From assembly GCA_964213345.1 (NCBI GenBank), contig CAXOVX010000027.1:1-28199 (forward strand): 28,199 nucleotides of DNA, given 5' to 3'. Below, in pieces: positions 8,356 to 16,471 of this stretch (positions are counted from its first letter, which is position 1; every line of letters begins with the position of its first letter). A program made the translations under genes and the position numbers. The stretch is from CAXOVX01 sp964213345 (GTDB taxonomy: Bacteria; Pseudomonadota; Alphaproteobacteria; Rickettsiales; Midichloriaceae). The notes below the pieces were generated by a model. That model ran no database searches. It worked only from the letters and a program-made list of their open reading frames with translations, and had not been told where the DNA came from.

Positions 8356-8960
8356 TACTTTAGAAATGAAGAAAGTCTTCTGTAATAGCCAATTTACCAA
8401 GCCAACAAATTTCTTTCTGAAAATATGAGGGAACACCAACAGAACACCAATTGGATCCAATTCTGGTGAATAAGGTGGTGAAAATAGTAGACTACATTTT
8501 GCTTCTTTTGTATTTTGTGATTTATGGAAGCTAGCGTTATCCATTATCACTGTCTGACCAGGCTTTAACACGGGTATCAGAAATTTCTCAACCAAAAATT
8601 CAAATAGCTTCGTATCACAACTATCCCGATAGCACATCGCTGCTATAATTTTGTTCCCCCACCTTGCCAGTTACAAAATTTTCCTTAGAATATCTGCTAC
8701 CTGAGATAAAATCGTATATTTTTTGCCCCTTTTTTGCATATCCACGTTCTTTATAGATATATTTATGCATTCCACTTTCGTTGATGTACACTAAATTATC
8801 CGGAGGTATTGATGATATTTTCTCTAAAAATTCTGCTTTTTTCTTAGAATCTGCTTCTTTATAGAGTGTACTTTTTTTTAAAAACAAACCCCATTTTTTG
8901 AAATGCACAACATACCTCAGTTGCGCCCATGCCAACCGTTGTACCTGTTTCTTTTTGCGT
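8340..8960 (-). pseudogene. IS630-family transposase relic
   Basis: Minus-strand frames 8935-8621 and 8637-8332 together give the DDE domain of an IS630/Tc1-type transposase: FLEKISSIPPDNLVYINESG (first Asp replaced by Asn in Y-N-E-S-G), KGQKIYDFISGSRYS, then PVLKPGQTVIMDNASFHKSQ (second Asp) and LLFSPPYSPELDPI, where the third acidic residue of PIE has become Gly. One frameshift lies near 8630 and another in an A-rich run near 8880, upstream of which the HTH-side sequence GTTVGMGATEVCCAFQKMGF is in a different frame. The copy is dead. It separates the first tnpR fragment from the vapC relic. Confidence 0.8.
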
Positions 8961-9007
8961 CATTCACCCTCATGCTCCTAGCACTAATTAAATTCGGGAA
9001 CTAGAGT

Positions 9008-9257
9008 ATGAGCCTGAATCCTGATATGAAATATGTATTAGATACACATGTTTTACTTTGGTAGCTGGATGATAACCCAAAACTCTCTAGCGATCATAGA
9101 TCTAAGATTTCTAACCCAGAAAATATCGTTTTTATTAGCACCGTCACTATTTGGGAAATAGTTATTAAAAAGTCATTAGGTAAACTTTCTATACCATTTA
9201 TAGGAGTAGATTTTATAAGTAAGTGTCAGTTTATGGAATTGCCAATCACCATACAAA
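9008..9257 (+). pseudogene. vapC: PIN-domain (VapC-type) toxin relic with internal TAG
   Basis: The plus frame from ATG 9008 (alternative ATG 9026) reads MKYVLDTHVLLW, stop TAG at 9062, then LDDNPKLSSDHRSKISNPEN, IVFISTVTIWEIVIKKSLGK, LSIP and finally MELPITIQK. YVLDTHVLLWWL, the TIWEI acidic motif and the later LPIT strand are standard for VapC PIN nucleases of the YLLDTH class. The TAG sits where a second Trp (TGG) is expected. At about 9250-9260 the homology changes abruptly into Tn3 tnpA on the opposite strand, so the distal catalytic Asp motifs are gone. No antitoxin was recognised upstream. Confidence 0.7.
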
Positions 9258-10797
9258 AAGTAGCTTTCATGTTCGTTAGCGCCAATTAGTCCAGTCTGGA
9301 GTGGTACATGATTTGCCAAAAGTGTATATGCCACAACACCTTTACCTTTTCTGAAGTACTTTTTGGAGTACCAGGATTTAATGGTTGGGGTCTCAGCTTC
9401 ATATTTTTGCCTATCAACTTCACTATAAAGTACTTCAAGGTCGAATGAATAAAATGGAAAAATCGACATCTGGGCAAATGTCATTTACTAATTAAATCAT
9501 TTGCAGCTTTGAGAGTTACCAACCGAACACAGGATTAGAGGGTATCTTGTAATGCTGTGTATGGGATGTTGGGCTTAAATTGCCATTATTCATTGCTTGA
9601 GCAAAATTATGGTTGCGATTAAACAATCTTCTTTTACCGAGTGCTTGGCATAACGTGGTTGTACGTGAGTAAATGCGAATAAAAATCCAGAGTATTTGTT
9701 GACGAAACTCAACACATCGATAATATCGCAAAATGGCACTTGTTCATAAAAATGGTGTTGAATTTGCTCGCCCTTATTGGTCTTGGTCTTTTGCAAATGT
9801 AGCGTTTTATCTTTTTCGTCATAACGCAGATGCTTGAGTTTACCTTTATGCAATGCCTTATTAAAACTTGCCCAAAGTGGTGGTAATTCTGCAAATAAGT
9901 CATCCAATTGCCAGGATATTGGCCGGGCAGAGGCGAGAATATATCTAGCTGTTGAATGAGGATCCTCTTTTCCCGCTAATGATACCAGTTCCTGGCTGAG
10001 TGAGCGGTATTGAAGACTGTCTTCCGTTTAGCTGGAATAGTGTTATCTGGGCAATCACCTATTTCTGGAGCTAATCGCCGAGGTTTTGGAAACTCGGTTT
10101 TAATCCATTGAATAGCTGGGAGCCATGGGCTTTCTGGGTTTGTACTCGAAAAATTAAGTGCTTCAACTAAATAACGTAAATTGGACTTAATACCACATTT
10201 AACGGCATCAATGGTTTGCCAATAGAAATCTACTTCTCGTGGTGGTTTTTTACCAAGGTTGGATACTTTGCTAAACAACTTGTCTCTGGATAAAATCGAG
10301 AAGGCTCTTTGGCGCACGGCGCCGAAACTAAGCTCATCGGACAACGTATCATCAACATATAGTTGTGCTAAACGTCTCATTGTAATAAACTCTTCACGTT
10401 GGTTCATAACATGTTGAGAGAATTTATCCTTAGACAATTCTTTGATTTTATCTTCAATCTGTTTAAAATGACAGCAAAACGCTATAACCAAATTATCACT
10501 GATTTGCCGGTAGCGTTTCCAAACGTAGCACAGTAAGTAAGGATAGGTTTGCTCAATTTTCAGACGCATGCGTAAATCATGAACTGTATAGTAATTAATT
10601 AGGTTGGCGTAGTAATGCATATTTTGCTGGGATAGCTTAAGGTTTGTCATTAACCTCTTAGTAATTTGATAAATCGGCTTTAACACAGCTGTTTTCTGCC
10701 TTTCTTCTACCATCATGCGTTGCTTAAAAAATGGTGCATCATAAGAACATATTTTGTCATAAAATGTCAAGGACGGTACCCAAAGCGGTGTTATCAC
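9246..10797 (-). pseudogene. tnpA: Tn3-family transposase relic (second copy)
   Basis: 10797-9976 encodes a 273-residue piece of the helical N-terminal half, from KICSYDAPFFKQRMMVEERQ through KLSQQNMHYYANLINYYTVH. 9907-9590 continues with LPPLWASFNKALHKGKLKHL and FCDIIDVLSFVNKYSGFLFA. 9484-9246 holds the start of the DDE domain (YSFDLEVLYSEVDRQKYEAE, GVVAYTLLANHVPLQT, IGANEHESYFLY). It differs from the first copy throughout (SEVDRQ versus SSLDGQ), so it comes from a different element, not a duplication. The distal part of the catalytic domain is lost at the junction with the vapC relic. It runs divergently from vapBC and tnpR, which marks the second Tn3 relic. Confidence 0.85.
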
Positions 10798-11026
10798 AAA
10801 GAAATTGGGGATAAAACAGGTGCCTGCTATAAGTAAAGCAAAATGATAAGACGTTATTAATTCAAGAGATTAGAATTAAAATTATAGAGGTTAAATATAT
10901 CGCCCCTAGATTTGGAATAATTAATTATAGCATACTATGTATCTGATTTAATTTCTACCTAAGAAGTTAAAGTAGGCATTATCGATATTTTGGTTTATAT
11001 TAGGATGTATGTAAATTATTATTTTA

Positions 11027-11296
11027 TTGAGCAAAATGTTTTATCATGTCGCTTTAGATTCAAATGGCAGAATCCCTATTCCCAGGCAAATAAGAAAGCA
11101 AATTAATTTACAAACTGGGGATAATGTAGTTGTTGCCTTAGTTGGTAACGAGATCCATATTAACACTATAGATAAAAAAATTAATGATGCCAGAGATTTA
11201 GTTAAAAAATATTGTTTTGGTGTTGATTTAGTTGAAGATTTATTGTCAATGCGAAGAGAAGAAGTAATAAAAGAGCGAGATAATGAGAGAGGCTAA
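11027..11296 (+). CDS. vapB: AbrB/VapB-type antitoxin
   Basis: The 89-residue protein begins with a swapped-hairpin AbrB/MazE DNA-binding domain (VALDSNGRIPIPRQIRKQIN, LQTGDNVVVALVGNEI, residues about 5-48), followed by a helical tail that should bind the toxin. Position 11027 is a TTG; the first ATG is at 11036, shortening the protein by three residues. I cannot decide between them because neither has a good ribosome site. It overlaps vapC by 14 nt, typical of translationally coupled toxin-antitoxin pairs. It is expected to autoregulate the pair, with the operator in 10798-11026. Intact, unlike its surroundings. Confidence 0.85.
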   Translation: MSKMFYHVALDSNGRIPIPRQIRKQINLQTGDNVVVALVGNEIHINTIDKKINDARDLVKKYCFGVDLVEDLLSMRREEVIKERDNERG

Positions 11297-11675
11297 AAGT
11301 TTTGTGATAGATTCTTCAGCATTGTTGGCTGTTATTTATAACGAAAAACTGGTGATCGATGCCAAAAAGTATTTTGAGAATTCATCTATGTCAGTAATTA
11401 ACGCTACCGAATGTATTATAGTTTTAAATAGAAATGGTATGCCAATTGAAATTGCTAAGAGTTTGCTAGAGTCGCTAATAAGTAAGTTTGTTATCTGCGA
11501 ATTCGACAATAGTAATAACATCACTAATATAAAAAACTCTAATAAAAACCTAGGTTTATCAATAGCAGATTGTTTTTGCTTAGCTCTTGGGCAAAAATTA
11601 GAATTGCCAATAGTAACCGCAGATAAAATATGGGCAGAAGCTAAGATAACTTCAGAAGTAATTTGTATTAGATAA
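11283..11675 (+). CDS. vapC: VapC-type PIN-domain ribonuclease toxin
   Basis: The 130-residue PIN domain has its acidic residues in place: Asp10 in FVIDSSALLAV, Glu43 in INATECIIVL, Asp96 in LSIADCFCLAL and Asp114 in PIVTADKIWAE. PIN toxins cleave RNA (often tRNA or rRNA) with Mg2+/Mn2+; the target cannot be predicted. The length is normal and there are no internal stops. The ATG lies inside the end of vapB. The pair sits between the second tnpA relic and the tnpR relic, the site where toxin-antitoxin modules are known as built-in passengers of Tn3-family transposons. Its survival amid dead genes fits addiction. Confidence 0.9.
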   Translation: MREAKSFVIDSSALLAVIYNEKLVIDAKKYFENSSMSVINATECIIVLNRNGMPIEIAKSLLESLISKFVICEFDNSNNITNIKNSNKNLGLSIADCFCLALGQKLELPIVTADKIWAEAKITSEVICIR

Positions 11676-11677
11676 TT

Positions 11678-12126
11678 AATACGACTGAAAAATCAATTGG
11701 GTATATTCGAGTTAATCATTTTGAGCAAAATCCAGAAAGATAACTTGAAGGGGTAAAGCTAGATAAGGTATTTCTTGATAAAGCATCAGGTAAAAATAGT
11801 GATAAGCCACAACTTTTAGAAATGATCAATTAAATGTATGTGATGGAGATACTCTTATTGTTCACAGTATGGATAGATTAGCACGTAATCTTGATGACTT
11901 GCGAAAAATTGTACAAACTTTGACTGGTAAAAGTATCCAAGTTAAGTTTATTAAAGAAGGGTTGGCGTTTACTGGGGAAGATTCCCATATGTCAAATTTA
12001 ATGTTATCAGTTATGGGGGCTTTTGCTGAGTTTGAGAGATCATTAATACGAGAGCGGCAATTAAAGGGGATAGCTTTGGCAAAGCAAAGAGGAGTATATA
12101 AAGGACGTAAGAGAGGCGATAGTTAA
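11678..12126 (+). pseudogene. tnpR: Serine resolvase relic (second Tn3 element)
   Basis: An N-terminal piece reads TTEKSIGYIRVNHFEQNPER, then an in-frame TAA, then LEGVKLDKVFLDKASGKNSD and KPQLLEMIN. After a frameshift near 11830 comes DGDTLIVHSMDRLARNLDDL, then the E-helix (FAEFERSLIRERQLKGIALA), ending at KQRGVYKGRKRGDS. IGYIRVS is the strand before the catalytic Ser; here the Ser position is occupied by Asn-His (RVNHFEQN), so the nucleophile appears lost as well. The helix-turn-helix after GRKR is missing. The frame from 11869 to 12126 is only the surviving middle of the gene. Confidence 0.85.
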
Positions 12127-12166
12127 TTTTTTCGGTAATACAAAAAGAGAATCTCAAGTAGGATAT

Positions 12167-12370
12167 ATGAAGTTCCCAATCGGCATCAGCAATTTTCGGA
12201 AATTAATCTCAAAGGTAAATATATATTTACTGACAAGGGTTGATAAAGATATCATAGAGGATAGTGTTGATATGATTCTGATCACCAGACTGAGGCGTAT
12301 CTTGCAGCGTGAGAAAAACTTTTTCCTTTCAGGATTGATGTTTTTTTCTTCACCTGCTATAGAATAAAAA
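12167..12370 (+). pseudogene. AAA-ATPase-like (DUF1703-type) N-terminal fragment
   Basis: MKFPIGISNFRKLIS at the start matches the IPIGISDFKKLI opening of the AAA-ATPase-like/PD-(D/E)XK family common in symbionts. A shifted frame then gives GKYIFTDKG, and the original frame gives KDIIEDSVDMILITRLRR, the counterpart of VMLITRPRRFGKT. The Walker-A tail is scrambled and the remaining several hundred residues are absent. This is a short decayed fragment, not a real 66-residue gene. Confidence 0.5.
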
Positions 12371-12489
12371 GCAGTTGTCTAAATCAATATCCTAATATTT
12401 TTTGGTCTCTTCTTCAGACGACACATACGGTAAAATTCTTAGGCTGTCTCACTACTTTTATGCTTAGTTCTTTACGTAACTGTTTAAAA

Positions 12490-13249
12490 GGTACCGTCAA
12501 CTTAAAATGATATGCTGAATTAGATAGTTGTTACACAATGATTTGGTGTTTAATTTTAAGTAGATCGTCAATGTATAGATTATCCAGGAGAAATAATACG
12601 GTATGTAGTGATGCTATATCATAAGTCTAGAGATATATCGGAAATATTGCTGTATAGAGGTATTGAAGTAAGTTATGAGAGCATTGGAGAATGGAATCGA
12701 AAAATTACCTTGATAATAGCAATAATATCCGTAAGAAAAGGCAATATTAACCCGGAGATAAATGGCATTTAGATGAAATGAGGGTAAGTAGTACATGGAG
12801 ATATTTTCTGGTTATGGAGAGCTATAGACAATTGTGGTGAAGAGATTCTTCAGGAAATTATTGGAAAAATACGGGTTTACGCCCAGAGTCATAATTACAG
12901 ATAAATTGGGAAGCTATGGTGCTGCCAAGAGATCTATACTCAAGTCTACGGAACATAAGCAGCATAAACGACTGAATAATCTAATAGAAAACCCTCAGCA
13001 GCTTATCAGACAAAAAGAACGGCAGATGAGGAAATTTAAAGATCCAGGCTGGATACAGCAATTCCTTTCTTCATGCAGACAATTCTTCAATTTATTTAAA
13101 ATAGGTAGATATAAATTTCAAGCTTCAAATTATAGAGAAAAAATGAAAAAGGCATTTGCATTGTATGATGATGCTTCACAATATTGTTATGCATAAAAGG
13201 GCCCATCATATGAACATACTTTGTCATAAAATATTAAGTTGACGGTACC
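12490..13249 (+). mobile_element. IS6-family insertion sequence relic with terminal inverted repeats
   Basis: The left end GGTACCGTCAACTTAA (12490-12505) is exactly repeated in inverse orientation at the right end, TTAAGTTGACGGTACC (13234-13249), enclosing a degenerate IS6-type transposase. The flanking 8-mers do not match, so a target-site duplication is not preserved. The second IS6 relic at 16472-16936 has related ends. Confidence 0.75.
12590..13196 (+). pseudogene. IS6-family DDE transposase relic
   Basis: Pieces in order: VVMLYHKSRDISEIL and YRGIEVSYESIGEW (HTH side), then PGDKWHLDEM with the first Asp near 12770, a decayed stretch, and the frame from 12834 to 13196. That frame has KRFFRKLLEKYGFTPRVIIT, DKLGSYGAAK (second Asp), and HKRLNNLIENPQQLIRQKER with the catalytic Glu in LIEN. 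Stops and frameshifts between 12700 and 12834 inactivate it. The 120-residue frame is the C-terminal third of a protein normally about 230 residues long. Confidence 0.8.
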
Positions 13250-13327
13250 CTTTTACTTGCTAATTTTTTACAACTGGTCTAGCATGAGCTCATAGCAATA
13301 AAAACTAATAAAAACAATTAATATTTT

Positions 13328-13978
13328 ATGACTCAACTTTATAATAATAAAAAACAAGAACAGGAATTTCACTTATTAACTCCTAGAAAAGTTACAACAA
13401 GTGAATGCAATAATATAAAAAGTACTTTTCAGTTATTCAACTGTAGTGATTCTTTTGTGATAGCTGAGCAAACTCTAGAATTTAATTGCATAGGATGGGC
13501 TATAGGAGTGAGGGAATTCATTGATCCTAATAGAGAAATAAATCCTCATTATAATGCTAGATTGGCATATCGCGCTGCCGCTGGATACAATGGAAAACAA
13601 TTGTTCAAATATGATGAAAATAAGAGTGATTGTATGAAAGCTGTAAGTGAGTTTTTTGAAGCATATAAGGATAGATCAGTTTTACCACACAAGCAATACA
13701 AACCAGCAGACACTATTTCGGGGCCAAAAGACGATACTATAGCTTTTTATTTTATATCAGGAGAAGAAGGAGAGAAGCCCCTAGAAGGGAAAGGGTTTAC
13801 TCATGCTGCACGATATATTCAAGATGTCAATAACTGGGTGTCAGAAGTGTGGACATCAAAACTAGGACAATACAAACTTGTAACACATGGTCGAGATGAA
13901 CTGAATGACAGTATATATGGAAATGTGCTGTGTTATTTAGTACCTGATGACCATAGTGATTATAAATCTGATTTATAA
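13328..13978 (+). CDS. Conserved-looking hypothetical protein with Cys/His pattern, 216 aa
   Basis: This soluble protein has no signal peptide or membrane helix. Notable blocks are EFNCIGWAIG with Cys54, KGFTHAARYI with His159, and NNWVSEVWTSKLGQYKLVTH. The arrangement N-C-I-x-W-A ... T-H-A ... W-x-SKLG resembles a family of uncharacterised bacterial proteins (DUF7689-like, from memory), and the Cys-then-His order is compatible with a papain-like fold; both are inference. It is intact, sits between two IS relics and is followed 21 nt later by a second small gene in the same direction, suggesting a two-gene cassette. Start: ATG after an A-rich leader; the ribosome site is weak. Confidence 0.7.
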   Translation: MTQLYNNKKQEQEFHLLTPRKVTTSECNNIKSTFQLFNCSDSFVIAEQTLEFNCIGWAIGVREFIDPNREINPHYNARLAYRAAAGYNGKQLFKYDENKSDCMKAVSEFFEAYKDRSVLPHKQYKPADTISGPKDDTIAFYFISGEEGEKPLEGKGFTHAARYIQDVNNWVSEVWTSKLGQYKLVTHGRDELNDSIYGNVLCYLVPDDHSDYKSDL

Positions 13979-13999
13979 TAATATAATGAAGGTATTAAT

Positions 14000-14446
14000 A
14001 TGATTAATATCAATAAATGCAAAGATATAGCTAAATTACTAGCGGCGAAAAGTAAAAAAGAACTAGGAGATCAGAAGTTAGAAATTTTTAATACTACGTT
14101 TAACCAAATAATTGACGAATACAATGAAAAATATCATTTCTACTCTACTGCAATAAATCTCCAAGCATTAAAATCATTTAATAAATGGCTACCTAATGTT
14201 TTAGAAGACAAAGTTTTACTAACTCCTATAATAGTAGATAAAATGGTAAATGAAAAAGATTTATATTCATTATCACTATATCAAGCTATTTATGCTGGTA
14301 GCGATTTAACTAGTGTTGAAGAGCTATATAAACATTCAGAGCTGAAGTCTGAACATTATCAAAGTGGTGGAGGTGAACACGGGTTGGCTTTAATAGCTGG
14401 ATGTTATTGGATAGACCAACAAAATGGCATAACTGGAACTGAATAA
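14000..14446 (+). CDS. Hypothetical protein, 148 aa, partner of the preceding gene
   Basis: I do not recognise this family. The protein is Lys/Leu/Asn-rich and probably helical over residues 1-115, with a Gly-rich, His-containing loop (HYQSGGGEHGLALIAG) and a Trp near the end. It has a good ribosome site (GAAGG, 8 nt before the ATG) and lies 21 nt after the 216-aa gene, so the two are probably co-expressed. An antitoxin or immunity role toward the upstream Cys/His protein is one possibility; nothing in the sequence proves it. The stop at 14446 comes shortly before the IS982 relic. Confidence 0.65.
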   Translation: MININKCKDIAKLLAAKSKKELGDQKLEIFNTTFNQIIDEYNEKYHFYSTAINLQALKSFNKWLPNVLEDKVLLTPIIVDKMVNEKDLYSLSLYQAIYAGSDLTSVEELYKHSELKSEHYQSGGGEHGLALIAGCYWIDQQNGITGTE

Positions 14447-14584
14447 ATTAAAAATTGTATTTGGTAGTGGCACCTCAACACTTATAACCCCAGTTTGGGA
14501 TTAAGAAGTGAGAGAAACGAGGTGTTGACGTAGGTTACAATGTATTTCGTATGTATTTCTATCATGAAACATTTACATAAGAGA

Positions 14585-15217
14585 GCATTGTCTGATATTA
14601 CACCACATTGTACACCGACAAGAGTCCCAGGGATGCGATATTCCGAGATCATGATTATTGTATTATTATACCATCAATCACCATGTAAAAATTTTAAGTA
14701 TTTTTACAATAGTTATGCAACCCTCTTATAATCGTTTTATAGAACTAAAAAGTTGTGTATTAGCGCATTTAGCACTATTACTTGAGTGGTATTGTCATGG
14801 AGCGAGGGACACCGGAATATCATACGTAGATTCAACGCCAATAGCCGTTTGTCATCCAAAAAGTAAGGTATTTGCGGGAATTGCGAAGATCGGCAAGACT
14901 ACTAAAGGTTGGCTTTACGGGTTTAAACTGCATCTGATAATTAATGAGAAAGGGGAAATACAATCTCTTCAATTAACAGCAGGAAATGTTGATGATAGAG
15001 AACCAGTGCTATACCTAGCAAAACACTCAACTGGGAGGGATACATAAAACAAGAATTATTTCATGAATCGTATGAAAAAGGAGTAAAATTGATTACCGGC
15101 ATCAAAAAAGGTATGATAAATAAACTTATGCTTTTATTTGAAAAAATCTTACTCAGAAAACGTTCTATAATTGAAACGGGTTTTTTAGTACTTAAGCGCT
15201 ATTTCGAACTCGAACAG
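14585..15217 (+). pseudogene. IS982-family transposase relic
   Basis: Pieces in order: TPTRVPGMRYSEIMIIVLLY and HQSPCKNFKYFYNSY (frame ending 14731), then after a frameshift near 14715 MQPSYNRFIELKSCVLAHLA and GISYVDSTPIAVCHPKSKVF (catalytic Asp), then TTKGWLYGFKLHLIINEKGE and LQLTAGNVDDREPV (second Asp). After a small lesion near 15045 comes ELFHESYEKGVKLITGIKKG, then LLRKRSIIETGF and KRYFELEQ, with the final Glu in IIE. The family normally continues with HTRHRS and about 40 more residues. Here the sequence switches at about 15212 into the opposite-strand HEPN gene. Confidence 0.85.
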
Positions 15218-15512
15218 TTAAATTCCTATCGCTCATCATTCCAAGCCACATTTCTTCTTTGTCAATAATTTGTGCCGCATAGCCTTTTTTCAGCACTTCC
15301 CTTGGTGTATTTGCTTCTAATCGCTCATAATTTAAAAACTTTTTCAGTACTTTCCAGAATAACTCCACAGTAAATTTAAATCGTTGTATGGTAGCATCTC
15401 GATATATTTCTATATCTTCCAGTCTGGCCGTAGTCTTATCAAGTGCTTCTTGGAGCTTTTGTATAGCTTGTCCTAATGTTTGTAGTGAATCCTGCCAATG
15501 TTTTTTGTCCAT
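15192..15512 (-). pseudogene. HEPN toxin of an MNT/HEPN pair, C-terminus replaced by IS982 sequence
   Basis: This is a 106-residue HI0074-type HEPN protein ('nucleotidyltransferase substrate-binding'): helices with RFKFTVELFWKVLKKFLNYE and EMWLGMMSDRNLT. In intact members the R-N-L-T is followed by (S/V)-H, completing the R-x4-6-H RNase motif, and the protein runs to about 130-145 residues. Here RNLT is followed by VRVRNSA and a stop, and those bases are the reverse complement of the IS982 codons for FELEQ. The catalytic His and last helix are therefore lost, and the toxin is probably inactive. It starts 5 nt after the original end of the MNT gene. Confidence 0.8.
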
Positions 15513-15517
15513 AAATA

Positions 15518-15808
15518 TTATTTTTTGCTATATATAATGTTTCCTTGTTTTTATATGTTTTACCTAAGTTTATCTGTGTCTTGCAGTGTGTCAAACCTTA
15601 CACAATCTATGTTTAGTAAAGTATCTGCTTTCTCTACCAAATCAAGAACTTTTAGCCAATCTTTGTGTGAGCATCCATAACAGTCAACGGCAAGATCTAT
15701 ATCGGATCTTTCTTCATTATCTCCTCTTGCTCTTGAGCCAAAAAGAATGATGCTTTTTACAAAAGGTAGTTTTGCTATGTTTTTGATGAATTGGTATTGT
15801 ATTGTCAT
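15518..15808 (-). pseudogene. MNT nucleotidyltransferase antitoxin with two late in-frame stops
   Basis: The minimal nucleotidyltransferase fold is clear: SIILFGSRARGDNEERSDID, with Gly24-Ser25 and the Asp36/Asp38 pair. MNT antitoxins of this class modify (for example AMPylate) or bind their HEPN partner. The open frame ends with a TAA at 15560-15562 after 82 residues. Read through, the same frame continues NI, second TAA, KQGNIIYSKK and stops at 15518-15520, 5 nt before the HEPN ATG; this is the normal family ending (…I-K-x-G-x-I-I-Y). The last strand is lost, and the partner is broken too, so the locus is decaying. The catalytic core itself is intact. Confidence 0.75.
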
Positions 15809-15887
15809 TTTTTTTTAATTGTTTAGCTTTATAATACGTGATTTTCAAACATAACACATATGTTTTATATCTAATTTTGCTTTTCGT

Positions 15888-16143
15888 CTAAAATCCTATA
15901 GTTTTTTGTATTTCATTATAGCCATACATACATACCTTCTCTTGCTTTTGACCTAGAGGGTAATAGTCAACTACTTCTTTTCCATCTCTAATAGAATTCG
16001 TGATAATGCTCATAAATTTAATTTTATCACCTATTTTTTTTGATATACTCTGCTACAATTCTTACAACGAAGGCTAATCTAGTACCTTTTACTGAGTTCA
16101 CTTCAAGATATTCGTTTAAGTCCTCAAAAAATTTATCTGGCAT
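15888..16143 (-). pseudogene. Small frameshifted gene of unknown family
   Basis: From ATG 16143 a frame reads MPDKFFEDLNEYLEV, continues to VVRIVAEYIKKNR and stops at 16027. A one-base shift in a run of eight A residues near 16033-16040 joins it to KKIGDKIKFMSIITNSIRDG, then VVDYYPLGQKQEKV and CMYGYNEIQKTIGF, ending at TAG 15888. The joined product would be about 85 residues. I do not recognise it. A lesion in a homopolymer is the simplest reading; slippage at the A-run could also restore the frame. Confidence 0.5.
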
Positions 16144-16471
16144 AGATAGTATTCCTTTTCTGCGGTAGTAAGTTTTGAGGGACTTTGTATGTGACGTTTC
16201 TTTAACACAGGAGCCTTAAATTATGTGATACCTATAGCTTTCTTATACAAAAGCAATAATTTTTTGTATAAAAATTTGTTATATTGTTTTTCTTGTAAAG
16301 CGGATACAGTAGGTCTTTGTATGTTGGAGTGCAAAATTATATCGATACTGTTAAATTTTTACTACTATGGGCAAGTAGCTGATATATAAGAAAATACATA
16401 GCCTCTATATATCACATCAATATAAAAATATTATAGCATAATGATTTGATAAAATAAAATTGCAACTTAAA
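16144..16471. other. AT-rich stretch, no gene seen
   Basis: Short frames only, with no recognisable protein pieces or hairpins of note. It lies between the small frameshifted gene and the left end of the second IS6 relic. Confidence 0.5.

Noticed and set aside
8231..8428. 65-codon plus frame taken as an independent small gene.
   Set aside because: It is the continuation, after a TAA, of the serine-resolvase C-terminus that starts near 8126, then runs into antisense IS630.
11868..12126. A functional 85-aa recombinase.
   Set aside because: It lacks the catalytic serine region and the DNA-binding domain; upstream pieces in other frames show it is the middle of a broken tnpR.
14469..14535. Repeated CAACAC/GTGTTG words near the start of the IS982 relic as possible terminal repeats.
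   Set aside because: The match is only about 7 bases and has no convincing partner at the truncated right end.
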